This document shows, one piece after another, positions 16,043 to 24,689 of a stretch of 64,000 bases of DNA (position 1 is its first letter; each line of letters starts with the position of its first letter). Where the stretch lies: positions 3,229 to 67,228 of the forward strand of contig JBBART010000026.1 of assembly GCA_040399685.1 (NCBI GenBank). Direction: 5' to 3'. The translations under genes were made by a program, and so were the position numbers. Source of the DNA: CAIQQQ01 sp040399685. Its GTDB lineage: Bacteria; Pseudomonadota; Alphaproteobacteria; Acetobacterales; Acetobacteraceae. Below the pieces are notes generated by a model. It saw only the letters and a program-made list of their open reading frames with translations. It was not told the origin of the DNA and did not search any database.

Positions 16043-17800
16043 TCAGGACTTCACGACCCCGACCCGAGCGGCCTTGGGGGCCGTCAGTCGTGTGCTCCGC
16101 ATGATCAGCGACTGTTGCAGGATCGTCAGTGAGTTATTCCAGCTCCAATAGATCACCAAGCCGGCCGGGAAGCTCGACAGCATGAAGGTAAAGATAATGG
16201 GCATGAACTGGAACAAGCGTGCCTGGGTGGGGTCTGGCGGCGGCGGGTTCAGCTTCTGCTGGAAATACATCGTCACGCCCATGATCAACGGCCAGGCGCC
16301 GAGATGGAGGTAGTGCGAGTAGATCGACGGGTCGAACGGAAGCAGTCCGAACAGGTTGAACACGTTCGTCGGGTCGATGGCCGAAAGGTCGTGAATCCAG
16401 CCGAAGAACGGCGCGTGCCGCATTTCGATGGTCACGAAAATGACCTTATAGAGTGAGAAGAACACCGGGATCTGAATGATCATCGGCAGGCAACCACTGG
16501 CCGGGTTGACCTTCTCGGTCTTGTAGAGCGCCATCATCGCCGATTGCAGCTTCGCCGGCTCGTCCTTGTACTGCTCGCGCAGCACCGTCATTTTCGGAGC
16601 AAGCAGCTTCATCTTGCTCATCGAACGATAGGATTTGTTGGCCAGCGGGAAGAACAGCAGCTTCAGGCCCAGTGTGAACACCAGGATGGCGATGCCGAAA
16701 TTGCCGAAATAGCCGTTCAGGAAATCGATGGCGTAAAAGAACGGCTTGGTGATGAAGTAGAACCAACCGAAATCCACAGCCTTGTCAAAGCTCGGCACAT
16801 GCGCGTCGGTTTCGTAGTGGTCGAGCAGGCGAACTTCCTTGGCGCCCGCGAACAGGCGGGATTTTTGCGTGGCGGTCGCCCCGGCGGCCACGATCTGCGC
16901 ATCCTTCGTCACGAAGTCGACCTGGTAGCGGTCGCCCTGGTCGGAAATATGACGATAAGTGGCCACGGAATTGACGGCCTGATCCGGGATCAGCGCGGTC
17001 AGCCAATATTTGTCGGTGAAGCCTGCCCAGCCGCCTGCGCCCGTGTTCTCGAAGGCGATGCCGGCCCGCTTCTCGCCCTCGGATTTGGCGTCTGTGTATT
17101 TCACTTCCTTCAGCTTGCCATCCAGAACGCCGATCAGGCCTTCATGCAGGATGTAGTAGCCTTCGGTGACCGGCGTGTAGTCACGACGAATTCGGGCGAA
17201 CGGGTGCAGGCCGACGGAAGCGCCAGAATTGTTCACGACCGTCTGCTCGACGGTGAACATGAAATTGTCATCGAGCCCGAGCAGGATTTTGAAATCGATG
17301 CCGGCGCCGTTGTTCCAGGCCAGCGTCATCTGGCTCGTGGCCGTCAGCGCGCCGCTTGCGGTCCACAGGGTGTCGTTGCCGGGCAGCGCCACGCTTGTGC
17401 CGGGGGCAGCGGTCCAGCCGAACTGCACATGATAGGGCTGCGCTTCGGTGCGCGGCTCCAGCAGGCGCACCAGGGGGCTGTCGCTGGCGATGGTGTCGCG
17501 ATAATCGCGCAGCACCAGATCATCCAGGCGAGCGCCCAGCAGGTTAACGCTGCCCTGTAGACGCGGTCCGGTGAAGGTGGCGCGCGGCGCGTTGCGCTCC
17601 ACGGAACCCTGGGCGATCAGACCCGAGCCGCCGGTGGCGGCCACGGAGGCTGCGGCCGACGGCGCCTGGGCGCTGGGGCTGGTGATCTCGGACGTGGCAG
17701 CCACCTGCACCGGAGCCGGGTGCTTGGGGAGCAACAACTGGAATCCGAGCAGGATTGCGACCGACAGGGCGATCGCCATCATCAGGCGTTTCTGGTCCAT
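16043..17800 (-). CDS. yidC: Membrane protein insertase YidC (Oxa1 family)
   Basis: A 585-residue inner-membrane insertase. An N-terminal transmembrane anchor (residues 6-24) is followed by a large periplasmic beta-sandwich domain (about 60-350). The conserved C-terminal core of five transmembrane segments follows, including FGIAILVFTLGLKLLFFPL, NPASGCLPMIIQIPVFFSLY and FPAGLVIYWSWNNSLTILQQ. The ATG at 17800 shares its A with the yidD stop (TGATG). A much longer upstream ORF extension is an artefact of reading through yidD. It is part of rpmH-rnpA-yidD-yidC-engB. Confidence 0.97.
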   Translation of the reverse strand: MDQKRLMMAIALSVAILLGFQLLLPKHPAPVQVAATSEITSPSAQAPSAAASVAATGGSGLIAQGSVERNAPRATFTGPRLQGSVNLLGARLDDLVLRDYRDTIASDSPLVRLLEPRTEAQPYHVQFGWTAAPGTSVALPGNDTLWTASGALTATSQMTLAWNNGAGIDFKILLGLDDNFMFTVEQTVVNNSGASVGLHPFARIRRDYTPVTEGYYILHEGLIGVLDGKLKEVKYTDAKSEGEKRAGIAFENTGAGGWAGFTDKYWLTALIPDQAVNSVATYRHISDQGDRYQVDFVTKDAQIVAAGATATQKSRLFAGAKEVRLLDHYETDAHVPSFDKAVDFGWFYFITKPFFYAIDFLNGYFGNFGIAILVFTLGLKLLFFPLANKSYRSMSKMKLLAPKMTVLREQYKDEPAKLQSAMMALYKTEKVNPASGCLPMIIQIPVFFSLYKVIFVTIEMRHAPFFGWIHDLSAIDPTNVFNLFGLLPFDPSIYSHYLHLGAWPLIMGVTMYFQQKLNPPPPDPTQARLFQFMPIIFTFMLSSFPAGLVIYWSWNNSLTILQQSLIMRSTRLTAPKAARVGVVKS

Positions 17801-18057
17801 CAGGGTGCCGTCCGGCCTTGTAAAGAGTGTGATGAAGGAGTGGGCACGAGGTCGAGACCACCCTCGTTCCAGGGGTTGCAGCGCAAGATGCGTCGCGTGG
17901 CAAGAGCAGACCCGCGCAAGGCCCCGTGAATTTTTAACGCTTCGATCGCGTAGTGGCTGCAACTGGGCTCGAATCGGCAATGGCCGCCGATCACCCCGCG
18001 CAGCGTCAACTGGTATCCCCGGACCGCCCCCGCCAACACCGTGGCGGCAACACTCAT
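17800..18057 (-). CDS. yidD: Membrane protein insertion efficiency factor YidD
   Basis: An 85-residue small basic membrane-associated protein that aids YidC-dependent insertion. The family signature CRFEPSCSHYAIEAL near residues 27-41 and RRILRCNPWNEGGLDLVP are clear. It overlaps rnpA at its start (ATGA) and yidC at its stop (TGATG), so all three are translationally coupled. Confidence 0.95.
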   Translation of the reverse strand: MSVAATVLAGAVRGYQLTLRGVIGGHCRFEPSCSHYAIEALKIHGALRGSALATRRILRCNPWNEGGLDLVPTPSSHSLQGRTAP

Positions 18058-18425
18058 GGCACACCAGCCTTGGACAAGGCCCGACGCAGGTCATCCATCA
18101 GATCGACAAACGGGCGGCCACGCGTCGAGTCGCGACCGATCAGCACGAGATCCACACCCACCACCGGTCGCTCCCGCAGGAGAAGCCGCGCCGCCTCCTT
18201 GAGACGACGACGGGTGCGATTGCGGATCACGGCATTTCCAACTTTTTTGGTCACCGTAAAGCCGATGCGGGCAGCCTGCCCGTCATTTCGGTCCAAGGCC
18301 TGTAAAACCAGGCCATGAACAGCAGCTTTACGGCCCTTGGAAGCCGCCCGAAGAAACTCCGGGCGGTTCTTGAGGCGCAATGGGGTCGGCATCGGCGGCA
18401 TGTCAGGCAGAGAGGCGGGTTGCAT
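18054..18425 (-). CDS. rnpA: Ribonuclease P protein component
   Basis: A 123-residue basic protein subunit of RNase P, which with the RNA subunit removes tRNA 5' leaders. It contains LKNRPEFLRAASKGRK, the RIGFTVTKKVGNAV strand and the RNR motif AVIRNRTRRRLKEAARL. The ATG at 18425 is chosen; a TTG two codons upstream is possible. It lies 23 bp after rpmH and overlaps yidD by 4 bp. Confidence 0.95.
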   Translation of the reverse strand: MQPASLPDMPPMPTPLRLKNRPEFLRAASKGRKAAVHGLVLQALDRNDGQAARIGFTVTKKVGNAVIRNRTRRRLKEAARLLLRERPVVGVDLVLIGRDSTRGRPFVDLMDDLRRALSKAGVP

Positions 18426-18448
18426 ACGCAAGAACCCGCCTTGGCTGC

Positions 18449-18583
18449 TTACGCTGACAGCTTCGCGCGGCCCTTGGCGCGACGATTGGCCAGAACCTTA
18501 CGGCCGCCGACAGTGGCCATGCGGGTGCGAAAGCCATGCCGATGCTTGCGGACGAGTTTGGACGGTTGATACGTGCGCTTCAC
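18449..18583 (-). CDS. rpmH: 50S ribosomal protein L34
   Basis: A 44-residue ribosomal protein, complete and highly conserved: MKRTYQPSKLVRKHRHGFRT at the N-terminus and GRKVLANRRAKGRAKLSA at the end. The start is GTG at 18583, which gives the invariant KRTYQPS start; longer readings are rejected. It is the first gene of the conserved rpmH-rnpA-yidD-yidC run and has a strong promoter about 95 bp upstream. Confidence 0.97.
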   Translation of the reverse strand: MKRTYQPSKLVRKHRHGFRTRMATVGGRKVLANRRAKGRAKLSA

Positions 18584-18675
18584 GACGGCACTCCAGAATA
18601 CAAAAATGAGCGTACTGCAACACGCAGCACGTGATACGACGGGAAAAGTTGCCCATGCCACGTCGCAAGAGGCGG

Positions 18676-18705
18676 CTTATACGGTCAGGCCAGCGGCCCC
18701 GTCAA
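18676..18705 (-). promoter_or_regulatory. Strong sigma-70 promoter for rpmH operon
   Basis: Minus strand: TTGACG (18705-18700), an 18-base spacer, then TATAAG (18681-18676). This is near consensus, about 93 bases before the rpmH GTG, and predicts a long untranslated leader. It lies in the divergent space between rpmH and the patatin gene. The elements are seen directly. Confidence 0.7.
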
Positions 18706-18760
18706 CCTGAAGCGGCGGACGGCTGGTGCAATGGCACCGTTTTCGCCTAGAACGGACCCT

Positions 18761-19681
18761 ATGAAAACACAGAACAAGACAGCTCTGGCGCTTCAAGGCG
18801 GCGGTGTGCATGGGGCCTATGCGTGGGGCGTGCTGGATCGGTTGATCGAGGACGGGCTGGCGGTTGACCGAGTCTGCGGGGTGTCGTCTGGCGGCCTGCT
18901 GGCAGCCATGCTCGTCCAGGGCCTGGTCAAGGGTGGGCCTGACGGCGCCCGGCGTGAGATGCAGAAATTATGGGACAGGGTGCGCACCGCCAATGCTCTC
19001 AGCCCGCTACAGAACGGGCCGATGGAGCGCTGGCTGTGGGGGTGGGACCTGTCCAACAACATCGCCTTCCAGGGCATGGAGGCGGCGTTGCGCATGTTCA
19101 GCCCCGCCCAGATCAATCCGTTCGGCCACAACCCCCTGCGCCCGGTGATCGAGGATGTGCTCGACCTGAAGGCGCTGCGCCATCCCGATGCGATCCGCCT
19201 CACCGTGGCCGCCACCGACGTGGAGACCGGCGAGGCGCGTTGCTGGGGCAACGCGGACATCACGGCCGATGTGCTGATGGCGTCCTGCTGCCTGCCTCTG
19301 GTGTTTCATGCCGTCGCCGTTGATGGACGTCATTATTGGGATGGCGGATTTTCCGGAAATCCGCCGCTGGGCCCGCTGCTGGAGCCGGACCTGCCTGACC
19401 ACCTTGTGCTGATTCGCGCACAGACGGCCATTCGCAGCGGTGTTCCCTCAACGCCGGCCGAGATTATGAACCGACTGACCGAGATCGCCTGTCATGGGGT
19501 GCTGGAAGCGGAGTTGCGCGCGCTGCCGGCGACTGTCCAGGTGACGTCGCACGGCGCCGATGCGGTCTTGTCGCTGTTGCCGATCTCGTCGAAGTTCAAC
19601 GCGGGCGATGCTTTCATCGCCAACCTGTTCGAAGCGGGGCGGAACGCCGCATCGTCCGGATCGTCTTGGGAGGCAGTATGA
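18761..19681 (+). CDS. Patatin-like phospholipase family protein
   Basis: A 306-residue lipid acyl hydrolase of the patatin/RssA-like family. The oxyanion-hole motif LQGGGVHGAYAWG is near residues 11-23, the nucleophile elbow GVSSG near 46-50 and the catalytic Asp in WDGGFSGNPPL near 202, giving a complete Ser-Asp dyad. There is no signal peptide, so it is cytosolic or membrane-peripheral. The ATG at 18761 places the protein start immediately before the conserved strand. Its stop overlaps the start of a small kinase-like protein (ATGA). The physiological lipid is unknown. Confidence 0.9.
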   Translation: MKTQNKTALALQGGGVHGAYAWGVLDRLIEDGLAVDRVCGVSSGGLLAAMLVQGLVKGGPDGARREMQKLWDRVRTANALSPLQNGPMERWLWGWDLSNNIAFQGMEAALRMFSPAQINPFGHNPLRPVIEDVLDLKALRHPDAIRLTVAATDVETGEARCWGNADITADVLMASCCLPLVFHAVAVDGRHYWDGGFSGNPPLGPLLEPDLPDHLVLIRAQTAIRSGVPSTPAEIMNRLTEIACHGVLEAELRALPATVQVTSHGADAVLSLLPISSKFNAGDAFIANLFEAGRNAASSGSSWEAV

Positions 19682-19890
19682 ACAACACACCTGTCCGTGA
19701 GTTAGGCCATGCCCTGCGCAACATCCTCGCGCCATCGATGATGCTGGCGGAACGATTGTCCGGTCACTCCGACCCGTCGGTCCGCAGGGCCGGCACCGTT
19801 ATCCTCGACTCGATCGACGAGGCCATCGCCGCGATCAAGGCCGCCACGTCAGCCGAAACAGATACGCAGGGCGAGAGCGGCGCAGGGTGA
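19678..19890 (+). CDS. Small two-helix protein resembling a histidine-kinase dimerisation (DHp) domain
   Basis: A 70-residue protein whose first helix contains VRELGHALRNILAPSMML, close to the H-box of HisKA domains (His followed by x-L-R-N and a hydrophobic/Pro turn). The second helix, RRAGTVILDSIDEAIAAIKA, completes a DHp-like helical hairpin, followed by a short polar tail. No ATPase domain follows, so it could not autophosphorylate. It could be an HPt-like relay, a kinase inhibitor, or simply helical by convergence. The start overlaps the patatin stop (ATGA), so it is made with that enzyme. Role unknown. Confidence 0.6.
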   Translation: MNNTPVRELGHALRNILAPSMMLAERLSGHSDPSVRRAGTVILDSIDEAIAAIKAATSAETDTQGESGAG

Positions 19891-19919
19891 AGCCGAAGCG
19901 GTTGTCAGGAGAGGAAGAG

Positions 19920-20042
19920 CTTCTTTTTCTGAAGAAAAAGAAGCAAAAAGACTTTCATTCGTTTCGGTGCATGGCGCGGTAGATACATCGCTACATGTAT
20001 GAATTCATAAAGTTTTTGGGGTTCTTTTTTTCAAAAAAGAAC
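19920..20042. repeat. Dispersed ~122-bp double-hairpin repeat, copy 1
   Basis: The left hairpin at 19920-19943 has 10-bp arms CTTCTTTTTC / GAAAAAGAAG. The right hairpin at 20021-20042 has arms GTTCTTTTT / AAAAAGAAC. Between them is a partly decayed GC-rich palindrome (about 19967-20002). It lies between the small DHp-like gene (+) and rodA (-), two convergent genes. It could serve as a bidirectional terminator for both. Confidence 0.85.
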
Positions 20043-20121
20043 TCTTTTGCTTACCTTCACATTTTCGACCCGCCGAAATTCTAACCTTCTCCAGGGCGGG
20101 CCGAATTCAACCGATCGCGCT

Positions 20122-21273
20122 CTAGATTTCGTCACGTCCGTCACCGAACTCCACATCGCGGTGGACATGCACGGACATCAACAGCCCCATGCCGATCATC
20201 ACCGTGATCATGGCTGTGCCGCCATGGGACACGAGCGGCAGCGGCACGCCGCCCACCGGGATGGCGCCCATCACCATCGCCACGTTGACGACCACATACA
20301 TGAAAAAATTGACGCTGATGCCGAGTGCGACCAGCCGGCCATACTGGTGGCGACATCGCAGCGCCATGAGCATACCGCCCACGATTAGAAACCCCAGCAA
20401 CGTCAGCAAGGCCAGGCCGCCCACCAGGCCGAATTCCTCAGCCAGCATGGTGAAGATGAAATCCGTCTGCTTTTCCGGCAGGAAATTCAGATGCCCCTGC
20501 GTGCCTTGCAGGAATCCCTTGCCCCACATGCCGCCCGACCCAAGCGCGATCTTGGATTGAATGATGTTGTAGCCAGCCCCCAGCGGGTCGCTTTCCGGGT
20601 TCAGGAAGGTGGTGATGCGGGCGCGTTGGTAGTCGTGCAGGTGGTTATAGGCCACCGGTGCGGCCGCCCCCACGCAACAGACCAGCACAAGCACCTTCCA
20701 CCAGCGCAAACCGGCGCCAAGGAAGATGGAGAACCCCACCACAGCGGTGATGACGGCGGTGCCCAGATTGGGCTCCTTCAGGATCAACCCCACCGGCACC
20801 AAAACGGCAATGGCAGGAGGAATGAGGAACAGCGGGTTGCCCATCCGCTCCCACGACGCCTTGTGAAACCAGTGCGCCAGGGCGAGGACAAGGGCGATCT
20901 TCATCAATTCGCTCGGTTGCCACTGCATGCCGCCAAGGTCAATCCAGCGCATGGCGCCCTTGCCCGTATGGCCCATCTTCAAGACCAAAATCAGCAAGAT
21001 CACGCCGCCGGCATAGGCCAGCCAGGACATGCGGGCGATGAAGCGGATATCCACCAGGGCAATGGAGAGCATCAATGTGAGGCCGAAGCCGAAGCGCAGG
21101 AGATGGCGCGAGGCATAAGGCTCGGGGGAGCCACCGGCCGCGGAATACAGCGCCACGTAGCCCACGGAGGCCAACAGGCAGAGCAGCACCACATAAAACC
21201 AGCTGATCTGCCACAGCTTGCTGGTGAGGCCGAACGAGGCCTCCCGGATGAGCCGGCGTTCGGACACGCTCAT
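20122..21273 (-). CDS. rodA: Rod shape-determining peptidoglycan polymerase RodA
   Basis: A 383-residue SEDS-family glycosyltransferase with about ten transmembrane segments. It polymerises glycan strands of the lateral wall together with PBP2. Family segments seen are YVALYSAAGGSPEPYA, GAMRWIDLGGMQWQPSELMKIALVL, LKEPNLGTAVI, QSKIALGSGGMWGKGFLQG and HLNFLPEKQTDFIFTMLAEEFG. Its ATG overlaps the mrdA stop (ATGA). It is the last gene of mreB-mreC-mreD-mrdA-rodA. Confidence 0.96.
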   Translation of the reverse strand: MSVSERRLIREASFGLTSKLWQISWFYVVLLCLLASVGYVALYSAAGGSPEPYASRHLLRFGFGLTLMLSIALVDIRFIARMSWLAYAGGVILLILVLKMGHTGKGAMRWIDLGGMQWQPSELMKIALVLALAHWFHKASWERMGNPLFLIPPAIAVLVPVGLILKEPNLGTAVITAVVGFSIFLGAGLRWWKVLVLVCCVGAAAPVAYNHLHDYQRARITTFLNPESDPLGAGYNIIQSKIALGSGGMWGKGFLQGTQGHLNFLPEKQTDFIFTMLAEEFGLVGGLALLTLLGFLIVGGMLMALRCRHQYGRLVALGISVNFFMYVVVNVAMVMGAIPVGGVPLPLVSHGGTAMITVMIGMGLLMSVHVHRDVEFGDGRDEI

Positions 21274-23150
21274 GGTGTTTTCCTGACGGGCGGAATTGCG
21301 TCAGCGACGCGCTGGGCGGGCAGGTCGCGCCGTCCGGCCGGGTCGCGCGTCAAGACTTCGGTCATGATGTCACGCGCGATCGGGGCGGCCGCGGCGGCGC
21401 CGGCATTGCCGTGCTCCACCACCAAGGCCAGCGCATAGCGCGGTGCGTCCGCCGGGGCGAAGGCCACGAACAGCGCGTTGGGGCGGAATTCCCACGGCAA
21501 ATTCTCGGATTTGTAGCCCTTCTCGCGCTGTTCGCGGGTAACGTTGCGCACCTGTGCCGAGCCGGTCTTGCCGGACATCTGCACACCGGGAATTGCCAGT
21601 CGCGCCAGCGGCCCGCTGCCGCCTTGTTCGTTCACCACCGCCCACATGCCATCATGAATCGCGTGCAGCGACTTGTCGGCAAGGCCCATCAAGGGCCAGT
21701 CCTCGGCCTTGGCCCCAGGTTGTAGCACGCCGCCAAGGCTGCGCGTCAGATGCGGTTGCACGGCGCGGCCGGTGGCGATGCGGGCGGTCATGGTGGCGAG
21801 GCTGAGGGGGGTGAGCTGCATATAGCCCTGGCCGATGCCAGACACGATGGTGTCGCCGATATTCCACGCCTTGCCTTGCCCCTGGCGCCAGGCGCGGGTG
21901 GGCATGAAGCCGGTGCGCGTGCCAGGCAGTTCGACATCCAGCTTCACGCCGAGGCCGAAGCGGTTGGCCATGGCAGCGATGCGGTCCATGCCGGTGCGGC
22001 GCGCGATTTCGTAGAAATAGACGTCGCACGAGTTTTTAATGCCGTCGCGCAGGTTCATCGAGCCATGGCCGTATTTCGACCAGCAATGATAGCGGCGATC
22101 GCCAAAATCCAGAAAGCCAGGGCAGTTCACGCTGTCAAACGGCGTGATGGTCTTGGCCTCAAGCCCGGCGACGGCCACCACCATCTTGAAGGTGGACCCT
22201 GGCGCATACAGGCCGGATGCCGCCTTGTTGATCAGCGGCGCCTTGCGGTTCTTGGTCCATTCCGCCCATTGCGCCTGCGACACACCGGAGTTGAACAGGC
22301 TGGGGTCGAACGACGGATTGGTGCTCATGGCCAGGATTTCGCCGTTGCGGGCATCCATCACCACCGCACTCGCGCTCTCGTCGCCCAGCCGGTCCAGCAC
22401 GGCTTTCTGCAACCCAACATCGATGGTGAGCTGGATGTCCTGGCCCTGGGTGCCTTCCTGGCGGTCCAGTTCGCGGATCACCCGACCGACGGCGTTGACT
22501 TCCAACTGCACGGCGCCGGCCCGGCCGCGCAGGTTCTGGTCGTGGAATTTCTCCACCCCTGCCCTGCCAACGCGCATGCCTGGCAGGGCGAACATCGGGT
22601 CTTCGGCCACATCGTTCTCATTCGGCGGCGCCACATAGCCCACGATGTGGGCCAAGGCCGGGCCGAACGGATAAAGTCGCGTGGTGCCGACATCGACCAG
22701 GATGCCCGGCAGGTCCGGCGCGTTGACCTCGATGCTCGCCATATCCTCCCACGACAGGAACTCGCGGATGGTGATGGGGATGAAGCGGCGGTGGCGACGC
22801 AATTCGCGTTCGATGCGGACACGCTCATGGTCGGCCAGCGGCACGATCTTGGAGAAATTCTCCAACGTGGCGGTCACGTCGCCGGTCTGCTCGGCGATCA
22901 GCAGGGCGCGCCAGTTCAGCTTGTTGCCAGCCACCGGGATGCCGGCACGGTCCAGCAGGCGGCCGCGTGGCGGGGCGATCAGGCGCGCGGAAATGCGGTT
23001 GGTCTCGGCCAAGGTGGCGTAGCGGGCGCCCTCCACCACCTGCACCTGATACAGCTTGGCACCCAGCGCGCCCAAAGCTGCGATCTGCGCCCCACCGATC
23101 AGCAAGGCGCGGCGGGTGAACACGCCTGTGCGTTTGGTTTCCCGTCTCAT
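21270..23150 (-). CDS. mrdA: Penicillin-binding protein 2 (class B transpeptidase)
   Basis: A 626-residue bitopic D,D-transpeptidase that cross-links side-wall peptidoglycan. The N-terminal membrane anchor (about residues 12-33) is followed by a pedestal domain. The transpeptidase active site has YAPGSTFKM (SxxK), KNSCDVYF (SxN-type: SCD) and SGKTGSAQ (KTG). Start and stop overlap mreD and rodA by 4 bp each, so it is fully embedded in the elongasome operon. Confidence 0.96.
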   Translation of the reverse strand: MRRETKRTGVFTRRALLIGGAQIAALGALGAKLYQVQVVEGARYATLAETNRISARLIAPPRGRLLDRAGIPVAGNKLNWRALLIAEQTGDVTATLENFSKIVPLADHERVRIERELRRHRRFIPITIREFLSWEDMASIEVNAPDLPGILVDVGTTRLYPFGPALAHIVGYVAPPNENDVAEDPMFALPGMRVGRAGVEKFHDQNLRGRAGAVQLEVNAVGRVIRELDRQEGTQGQDIQLTIDVGLQKAVLDRLGDESASAVVMDARNGEILAMSTNPSFDPSLFNSGVSQAQWAEWTKNRKAPLINKAASGLYAPGSTFKMVVAVAGLEAKTITPFDSVNCPGFLDFGDRRYHCWSKYGHGSMNLRDGIKNSCDVYFYEIARRTGMDRIAAMANRFGLGVKLDVELPGTRTGFMPTRAWRQGQGKAWNIGDTIVSGIGQGYMQLTPLSLATMTARIATGRAVQPHLTRSLGGVLQPGAKAEDWPLMGLADKSLHAIHDGMWAVVNEQGGSGPLARLAIPGVQMSGKTGSAQVRNVTREQREKGYKSENLPWEFRPNALFVAFAPADAPRYALALVVEHGNAGAAAAAPIARDIMTEVLTRDPAGRRDLPAQRVADAIPPVRKTP

Positions 23151-23698
23151 GCGTGTTCAGGCTCTGCCAGCGTCTGGTGGGCGCGGGTCAACAGCACGGC
23201 CAGGATGGGATACAACCCAGCCCCCAGGGCCGCCTGAAACATCGCCTCGCCAGGGGGAAAAAGTCGGAAAACCAGGAGCGATGTCAGGGCCCATTGCAAG
23301 GTGGCAGCCCCGGCCGCCACCGCGACAAAGCACAGCCACACCGGCAGAAAGCCAAGCCGCACCAGGTTCCGGCGCCAGCGCAAAGCAACGCCGTGGGCCA
23401 GCAGCAAGGTCAGCACGCCCACGCCTGGCGGGGCATAGCCCAACAGGTCGCACAGCAGCCCCAGCAAGAACACCGCCACCGGCGGCATCGAGGCAGGGCG
23501 GAACAACGACCAGAAGAAAACGCAGCACAAGGCCGATGCCGCCTGCAATTCCGGCTGGCCCGGCAGGCCCAGCGGGGCGGCGGTGGCAAGCAACACCAAC
23601 GCAGTGGTGGACGCCGGAAAGCTGCGCCGCGCCGCCATGTCCAGTCGGCGCCAAATGCTTTGCCTGGGGCGGATGCCCGGAAGGCGTTGTATGTTCAT
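23147..23698 (-). CDS. mreD: Rod shape-determining protein MreD
   Basis: A 183-residue inner-membrane protein with about five transmembrane segments, for example ALVLLATAAPLGLPG and PVAVFLLGLLCDLLGYAPPGVG (the conserved GLLxD region). It links MreC and the MreB filaments to wall synthesis. The sequence is poorly conserved in general, so identity rests on length, topology and position between mreC and mrdA, with 4-bp overlaps on both sides. Confidence 0.9.
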   Translation of the reverse strand: MNIQRLPGIRPRQSIWRRLDMAARRSFPASTTALVLLATAAPLGLPGQPELQAASALCCVFFWSLFRPASMPPVAVFLLGLLCDLLGYAPPGVGVLTLLLAHGVALRWRRNLVRLGFLPVWLCFVAVAAGAATLQWALTSLLVFRLFPPGEAMFQAALGAGLYPILAVLLTRAHQTLAEPEHA

Positions 23699-24606
23699 TT
23701 CTTTTTGTCTGGCGGCGATTTCGCAATGGCCGTTTCGGGCGGCAGAACGCCCCGCAGGCCGTAATCGAACAGGCGCACCACCTCCAGACGATCCAGCCGG
23801 GCCAGTGGCTCGACCTCGGCCACGTTGTTGGCGGTGTAATGCACAACGCCTACCGGCAGGCCGGCCGGGAACGCATTCGCCTCGGCGGACGTCACCACGC
23901 GCTCGCCCTCGACCGGCTGCACACCTTCAGGCCAGAACATCAGGCGGGGACGGGTGCCGTTGGTGCCAGACAGCATGGCATGGGCGCGGCTGCCTTCCAG
24001 AATGACCGGGATGCGGCTGTTCATGTCGGTCAGCAGCAACACGCGGGCGGAGCGCGAGCCAAGCTCCGTTACCCGGCCCACCAGCCCGCGGTCATCCAGT
24101 GCGATCTGGCCCTTGACGATGCTGTGATTGGGGCCGGCGGACAGCAGCACGGCGCGGGCATACACCCCCCCGGCATCGGCCACGACACGCGCAGTCACGT
24201 AGCTCGGCGTCGGGTCCGGCACCCAACTGAGATTGGCCTTCAGCGTGACGTTCTCGGCATCCAGCGCCAGCGCCACCGATTGCCAGCGGCGCAGGCGTTC
24301 ATTCTCATCCCGCAGTCGCGCGTTGTCCTCAAAGATGGTCAACATCCGACGCATGTTGTCGATGGCGGTTCGCGTGTTGGCCAATGGCTCGGCAATCACG
24401 CCATACAGCGGCGCCAGCGCATCGGCCAACGCCATGCGCGCGCGCTCGGCCAGCAGCGCATCGGCCTTGCCCAGCAGCATGAGGCCGAACGCCGCGGCAA
24501 TCAGCACAGGCAGTGTCAGCTTGGCCAACGCCTGCCGGACGGGGATGGACAGCCTAATCACAGGCGAACACGTCCTTGCGCGAAAATAGGCGGAATGGTG
24601 AGCCAC
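23695..24606 (-). CDS. mreC: Rod shape-determining protein MreC
   Basis: A 303-residue periplasmic scaffold with a single transmembrane helix (about 32-48). A coiled-coil follows (MLTIFEDNARLRDENERLRRW), then the two beta-barrel domains typical of MreC, with VTARVVADAGG, LLSAGPNHSIVKGQ and VVTSAEANAFPAGLPVG. It starts with GTG at 24606. It organises PBP2-RodA with MreB and MreD. It sits 83 bp after mreB and overlaps mreD by 4 bp. Confidence 0.95.
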   Translation of the reverse strand: MAHHSAYFRARTCSPVIRLSIPVRQALAKLTLPVLIAAAFGLMLLGKADALLAERARMALADALAPLYGVIAEPLANTRTAIDNMRRMLTIFEDNARLRDENERLRRWQSVALALDAENVTLKANLSWVPDPTPSYVTARVVADAGGVYARAVLLSAGPNHSIVKGQIALDDRGLVGRVTELGSRSARVLLLTDMNSRIPVILEGSRAHAMLSGTNGTRPRLMFWPEGVQPVEGERVVTSAEANAFPAGLPVGVVHYTANNVAEVEPLARLDRLEVVRLFDYGLRGVLPPETAIAKSPPDKKK

Positions 24607-24689
24607 GACTCATCGTTCGGGCATCATAGCTCAACCGGTACCGCCTGTCCTCACTTCATGTTGCGCGATGTTTCAGAAAACGACCGATA

